This document shows positions 8,325-10,607 of a stretch of 10,607 nt of DNA, piece by piece. A program made the translations under genes and the position numbers. The stretch lies in the NCBI GenBank assembly GCA_004151065.3, contig NWUY0300054525.1:12156-22762 (forward strand), written 5' to 3'. Each line of letters begins with the position of its first letter. Within the stretch, counting starts at the first letter, position 1. The notes under the pieces were generated by a model, which was not told the origin of the DNA, made no database searches, and was given only the letters and a program-made list of their open reading frames with translations. This stretch comes from Larix sibirica. Taxonomy: Eukaryota; Streptophyta; Pinopsida; Pinales; Pinaceae.

Positions 8325-8813
8325 AGAAACAACAAAGGGGACAACCCACCAAGTCTTCATACAATATTTCGATTGTCGTCCAACACTTTTTTGAATATAA
8401 AATATGAAGAGTGTTTTATCTTCGTACATGTGGGATATATCCCACAAATACAAAACTAAAAGATGCCACCTATGTGTCGTCAAGAATAGAACATTCATGT
8501 GCTTGAAAGTCAAGTGCTAAGCATCCCTCTAAAGTGTTGAAGAGTGGCTGATTCAATGACCGCTAGTGGATGACAGTTCATCAAAAGACGTGACTCCAAT
8601 GTCAACAAATAACAAAAGGTAACGCAATTATAGTATGGATGGAATTTTTAATGATATTCCAGTTCACTACAATGTCAAAAGCCAAGTATCTGTTTCATTT
8701 CTCTTCTATAATAACTGTTTGTATTTATATAGTGCGTCGACAAGATAAAAAAGAAACCATTTTTTTGTTGATTGTTTTTCAGATATTTTGCAAATAAAAA
8801 TCTATGTGCTCGG
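8325..8813. other. Unassigned AT-rich DNA
   Basis: Short frames on both strands (for example 8301-8513 minus and 8675-8860 minus) have no recognisable domain and largely overlap repeat sequence. The only structured item is an 18-bp palindrome at 8429-8446. Confidence 0.45.
8429..8446. repeat. Perfect 18-bp palindrome
   Basis: TGTGGGATATATCCCACA reads the same on both strands with no loop. There is no flanking gene to which an operator role could be assigned. Confidence 0.9.
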
Positions 8814-8888
8814 TGCAAATTATCAATCAAACTATGTTTTGTAATCTTGCAAATTATCAATCAAACTATGTTTTGCAATCTTGCAAAT
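8814..8888 (+). repeat. Tandem repeat, 34 bp x 2.2
   Basis: Copy 1 (8814-8847) and copy 2 (8848-8881) differ at one position (TTTTGTAATCT versus TTTTGCAATCT). A partial third copy, TGCAAAT, follows at 8882-8888. The unit holds the word TGCAAATTATCAATCAAAC. It looks like a recent replication-slippage product. Confidence 0.95.
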
Positions 8889-8914
8889 GGGATGGACCAG
8901 CATGGTATTGGTGA

Positions 8915-9187
8915 ACAAAGGATAACGTTGTTTATGTGGCTTTGGAGGTGGGGTTGCTAGCAATCGATGAATCCAAAGTACTTATGAAAGGGTGTCCGAG
9001 GCTTGGAACGATGATAGTTGCTAAACTCGAGAAGGGTGAGGTATATGAGAATACAGAGGTTAAAAAACACATTGCCATGGGAAATCCATACTGATCACGG
9101 CTTGATGAGAATATTAGATCTCTAAATCCTACTAGCTTCCTTGCATCTGCATTGATAAATGGTGAAATAGTTTTCAAGCGCCAGTAG
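8915..9187 (+). pseudogene. Weak coding-like island, unidentified
   Basis: One plus-strand frame is open from 8915 to TGA at 9092 and again to TAG at 9185, about 90 codons with one internal stop. It has a protein-like composition, for example LLAIDESKVLMKGCPRLGTM, KLEKGEVYENTEVKKHIAMG and SLNPTSFLASALINGEIVFK. I do not recognise a family. Minus-strand frames overlap it (8932-9177 with 81 codons, 9122-9418 with 98 codons), so even the strand is uncertain. Of the three, the plus-strand frame has the most balanced, least low-complexity composition. It may be an exon fragment of a captured or decayed host gene. Confidence 0.25.
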
Positions 9188-9815
9188 GATTATAGTTATT
9201 CCAGCGAAAATGTCTAGATGTTCATTGAAAGCATGACCACTCAAGGAAAGGAGCCTATTTTTTTGTAGATCTAATGGAGTCAGTAATACAACTAATTGGC
9301 AGCTGAGTTTGCAAATCTTTTTGGAAATGCAATTCCAGCAAGACTCTGATGAATTTAGACAGAACATAATGACAAATTGCATCACATTCAATTCTTCACA
9401 AATCGATTCTTGAATCACCTCTTTGCATCAGAAAATTATATGCAAACCTTGCTTTCCAAAAACCGAAAGGATCAGAATTGTTGATCTAGTTGACCCCAAT
9501 TCATCAGCACGATCATTGAAAATTAAAATTTGTGAACTACCTTGAACAACCTCATCTGAGCAGCGTTCTTTGGTCCAACCTACAAAATATTTTCTTGTTT
9601 ATCAATTGCATTACTATCCTAGTGTATTACATTACATTACTGTCCTCTTGAGACATGAGTAAGCCTTCTCTTAGAAGATCAATTGCAAGATATGTAACCT
9701 GTGCAAAACGTTGCTTGAAGTAACCATAAAGCATGTGTGATTTTGGGACAGCACTGCCAATGAAGCATCATCCCTATACAATTGTCTTTATTAGATTGGT
9801 ACAATGATACTGTGA
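9188..9815. other. Unassigned DNA
   Basis: No plus-strand frame continues here. The minus-strand frame 9122-9418 (98 codons, Cys/Leu/Ile-rich) is near the length expected by chance and has no recognisable motif. A short direct repeat, ATTACTATCCT / ATTACTGTCCT, flanks TTACATTACATTAC at about 9610-9645. No RNA gene or transposon end is seen. Confidence 0.4.
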
Positions 9816-10007
9816 ATTGTAGGTTTCATCGCATATAGTTTTTATCTAGATGGTGACTTAAATAGTAAAGAATTCTTTGCCAAGATCCTTGAAGAATATG
9901 TTGATCGGGAATTGACTAAAAGGTCGTTACTTATTTTGGAGTATGTATTGAATATTTCAGAAAATAAGGGGATATTAACAGGTGGCAGAGTACTTGACAG
10001 CAGATAA
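9816..10007 (+). other. Weak coding-like open frame, unidentified
   Basis: This is a 63-codon plus-strand open frame without an ATG at its left edge, bounded by TGA at 9813 and TAA at 10005. Its translation looks protein-like, with an acidic, helix-friendly stretch such as YLDGDLNSKEFFAKILEEYV followed by LTKRSLLILEYVLNISENKG. No family is recognised. An 80-codon minus-strand frame (9842-10084) overlaps it and is more Ser/Leu/Pro-rich. It could be an exon or pseudogene fragment, perhaps related to the island at 8915-9187. Length alone does not support it. Confidence 0.2.
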
Positions 10008-10607
10008 TATGGATAAATCAGAATTCCTAATTCATTGGATAGCTGTGGGTATCGATTGTTATCATCTGTTGCTATTTTTGACAAATAGATCCATGGAAAT
10101 TAGATAAGCATTAAGATGCACTTTTCCAGACAGCAATTGAATTTTCAGGAAGCATAAAAGTAGCATTTGAAGACTTCATAAAGGATATTCCTTATGGAAG
10201 TAAGCGGGGGTCGGTTCCATGTTTCAAAGGCAGGAGAGTTGAGGCTCATTTTTTATTTTTTTAGCTGTTTGGGGATAGTCTAAAGTTTATTTGGCAGGTC
10301 AGGGAATTCCTGTTGTCAAACACGTTAGTATGACAATAGGAACTCTAGCTTCCAGCGCTCCATCTTCCCTAGTCTGGATTTGGATTTGCCCTCTTTAGAC
10401 TTCCCACAGTTCTCTAGGCTCTTTCCTCTCTCGCTTTGTCTTCCCCTCTTCTCCACAGTCAAAACATTATATGATGTCTCACCTGCGCTTTTCTATTGCA
10501 TTTCCTTTCCAAGGATAACACCAACAACATAATCAAACATTAAAGTGTTTGAACCAAAGACAGAGTTACTTACAACCATGATCAAACCAAACTTTCTAAC
10601 AATAAAC
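10008..10607. other. Unassigned DNA with pyrimidine-rich stretch
   Basis: No gene is supported. Positions about 10360-10446 are strongly C/T-rich (TTCCTCTCTCGCTTTGTCTT and similar) and end in CCACAG. This resembles a plant 5' UTR or the tract before a splice acceptor, but no coding frame follows within the window. The region also holds a hairpin at 10304-10345. Confidence 0.4.
10304..10345. repeat. Imperfect inverted repeat
   Basis: The arms GAATTCCTGTTGTCA (10304-10318) and TGACAATAGGAACTC (10331-10345) pair at 13 of 15 positions around a 12-nt loop. There is no T run after it and no gene context, so it is not called a terminator. It could be the core of a small decayed inverted-repeat transposon. 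Confidence 0.6.

Noticed and set aside
9122-9418. 98-codon minus-strand frame as a membrane protein gene
   Set aside because: It has hydrophobic stretches but no recognisable family. It overlaps a more protein-like plus-strand frame, and its length is compatible with chance.
10304-10345. Bacterial-type intrinsic terminator
   Set aside because: The stem has mismatches and a 12-nt loop, no U-tract follows, and the DNA appears eukaryotic.
1-10607. tRNA or organellar DNA insertions
   Set aside because: I saw no tRNA T-loop/acceptor pattern and no stretch I recognise as plastid or mitochondrial genes. A covariance-model and organelle search would be needed to exclude short pieces.

Overview
The window looks like intergenic DNA from a large, AT-rich seed-plant nuclear genome, most likely a conifer. 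That placement is an inference from the density of old, decayed plant transposons, the simple and minisatellite repeats, a Ty3/gypsy-type gag remnant of a kind I associate with conifers, and the absence of compact genes. I see no intact protein-coding gene, no rRNA or tRNA gene, no CRISPR array and no bacterial-style operon. The longest open frames (about 95-106 codons) are close to what chance gives: assuming roughly 36% GC, one or two such frames are expected across six frames of 10.6 kb. Length alone is therefore not evidence here.

Layout from left to right. Positions 1-1366 are unassigned AT-rich DNA with a C-rich tract and one ambiguous base (1026). A compound microsatellite lies at 1367-1403. 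Two blocks of a G-rich minisatellite of about 11 bp (1896-2120 and 2321-2490) flank a 200-bp non-repetitive segment. Next comes a cluster of nested inverted repeats (2544-2840) ending in a CACTA-like terminus. A broken, lysine-rich coding-like region of unknown identity follows (2841-3931), disrupted by stop codons and by a near-perfect 59-bp tandem duplication that shifts the frame. A second tandem duplication (52 bp) lies at 4022-4125.

The best-supported element is a degenerate Ty3/gypsy LTR retrotransposon fragment on the + strand. A probable LTR ends at ...CTAACA (6000). A TGGCGC-type primer-binding site lies 5 nt downstream (6006-6023). A decayed gag-like frame runs from about 6178 to 7464, with at least eight in-frame stops and local frameshifts. 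No protease, reverse transcriptase, RNase H, integrase or second LTR was recognised, so this is a 5' fragment that cannot move by itself.

The right part (7465-10607) is mostly unassigned. It holds a locally rearranged A-B-A-x-B repeat (8002-8324), an 18-bp perfect palindrome, a 34-bp tandem repeat, two weak coding-like islands (8915-9187 and 9816-10007), an imperfect hairpin (10304-10345) and a pyrimidine-rich stretch. I found no convincing new biological system. The items most worth checking are the G-rich minisatellite, the multi-hairpin CACTA terminus, the frame-breaking 59-bp duplication, and the identity of the coding-like remnants.
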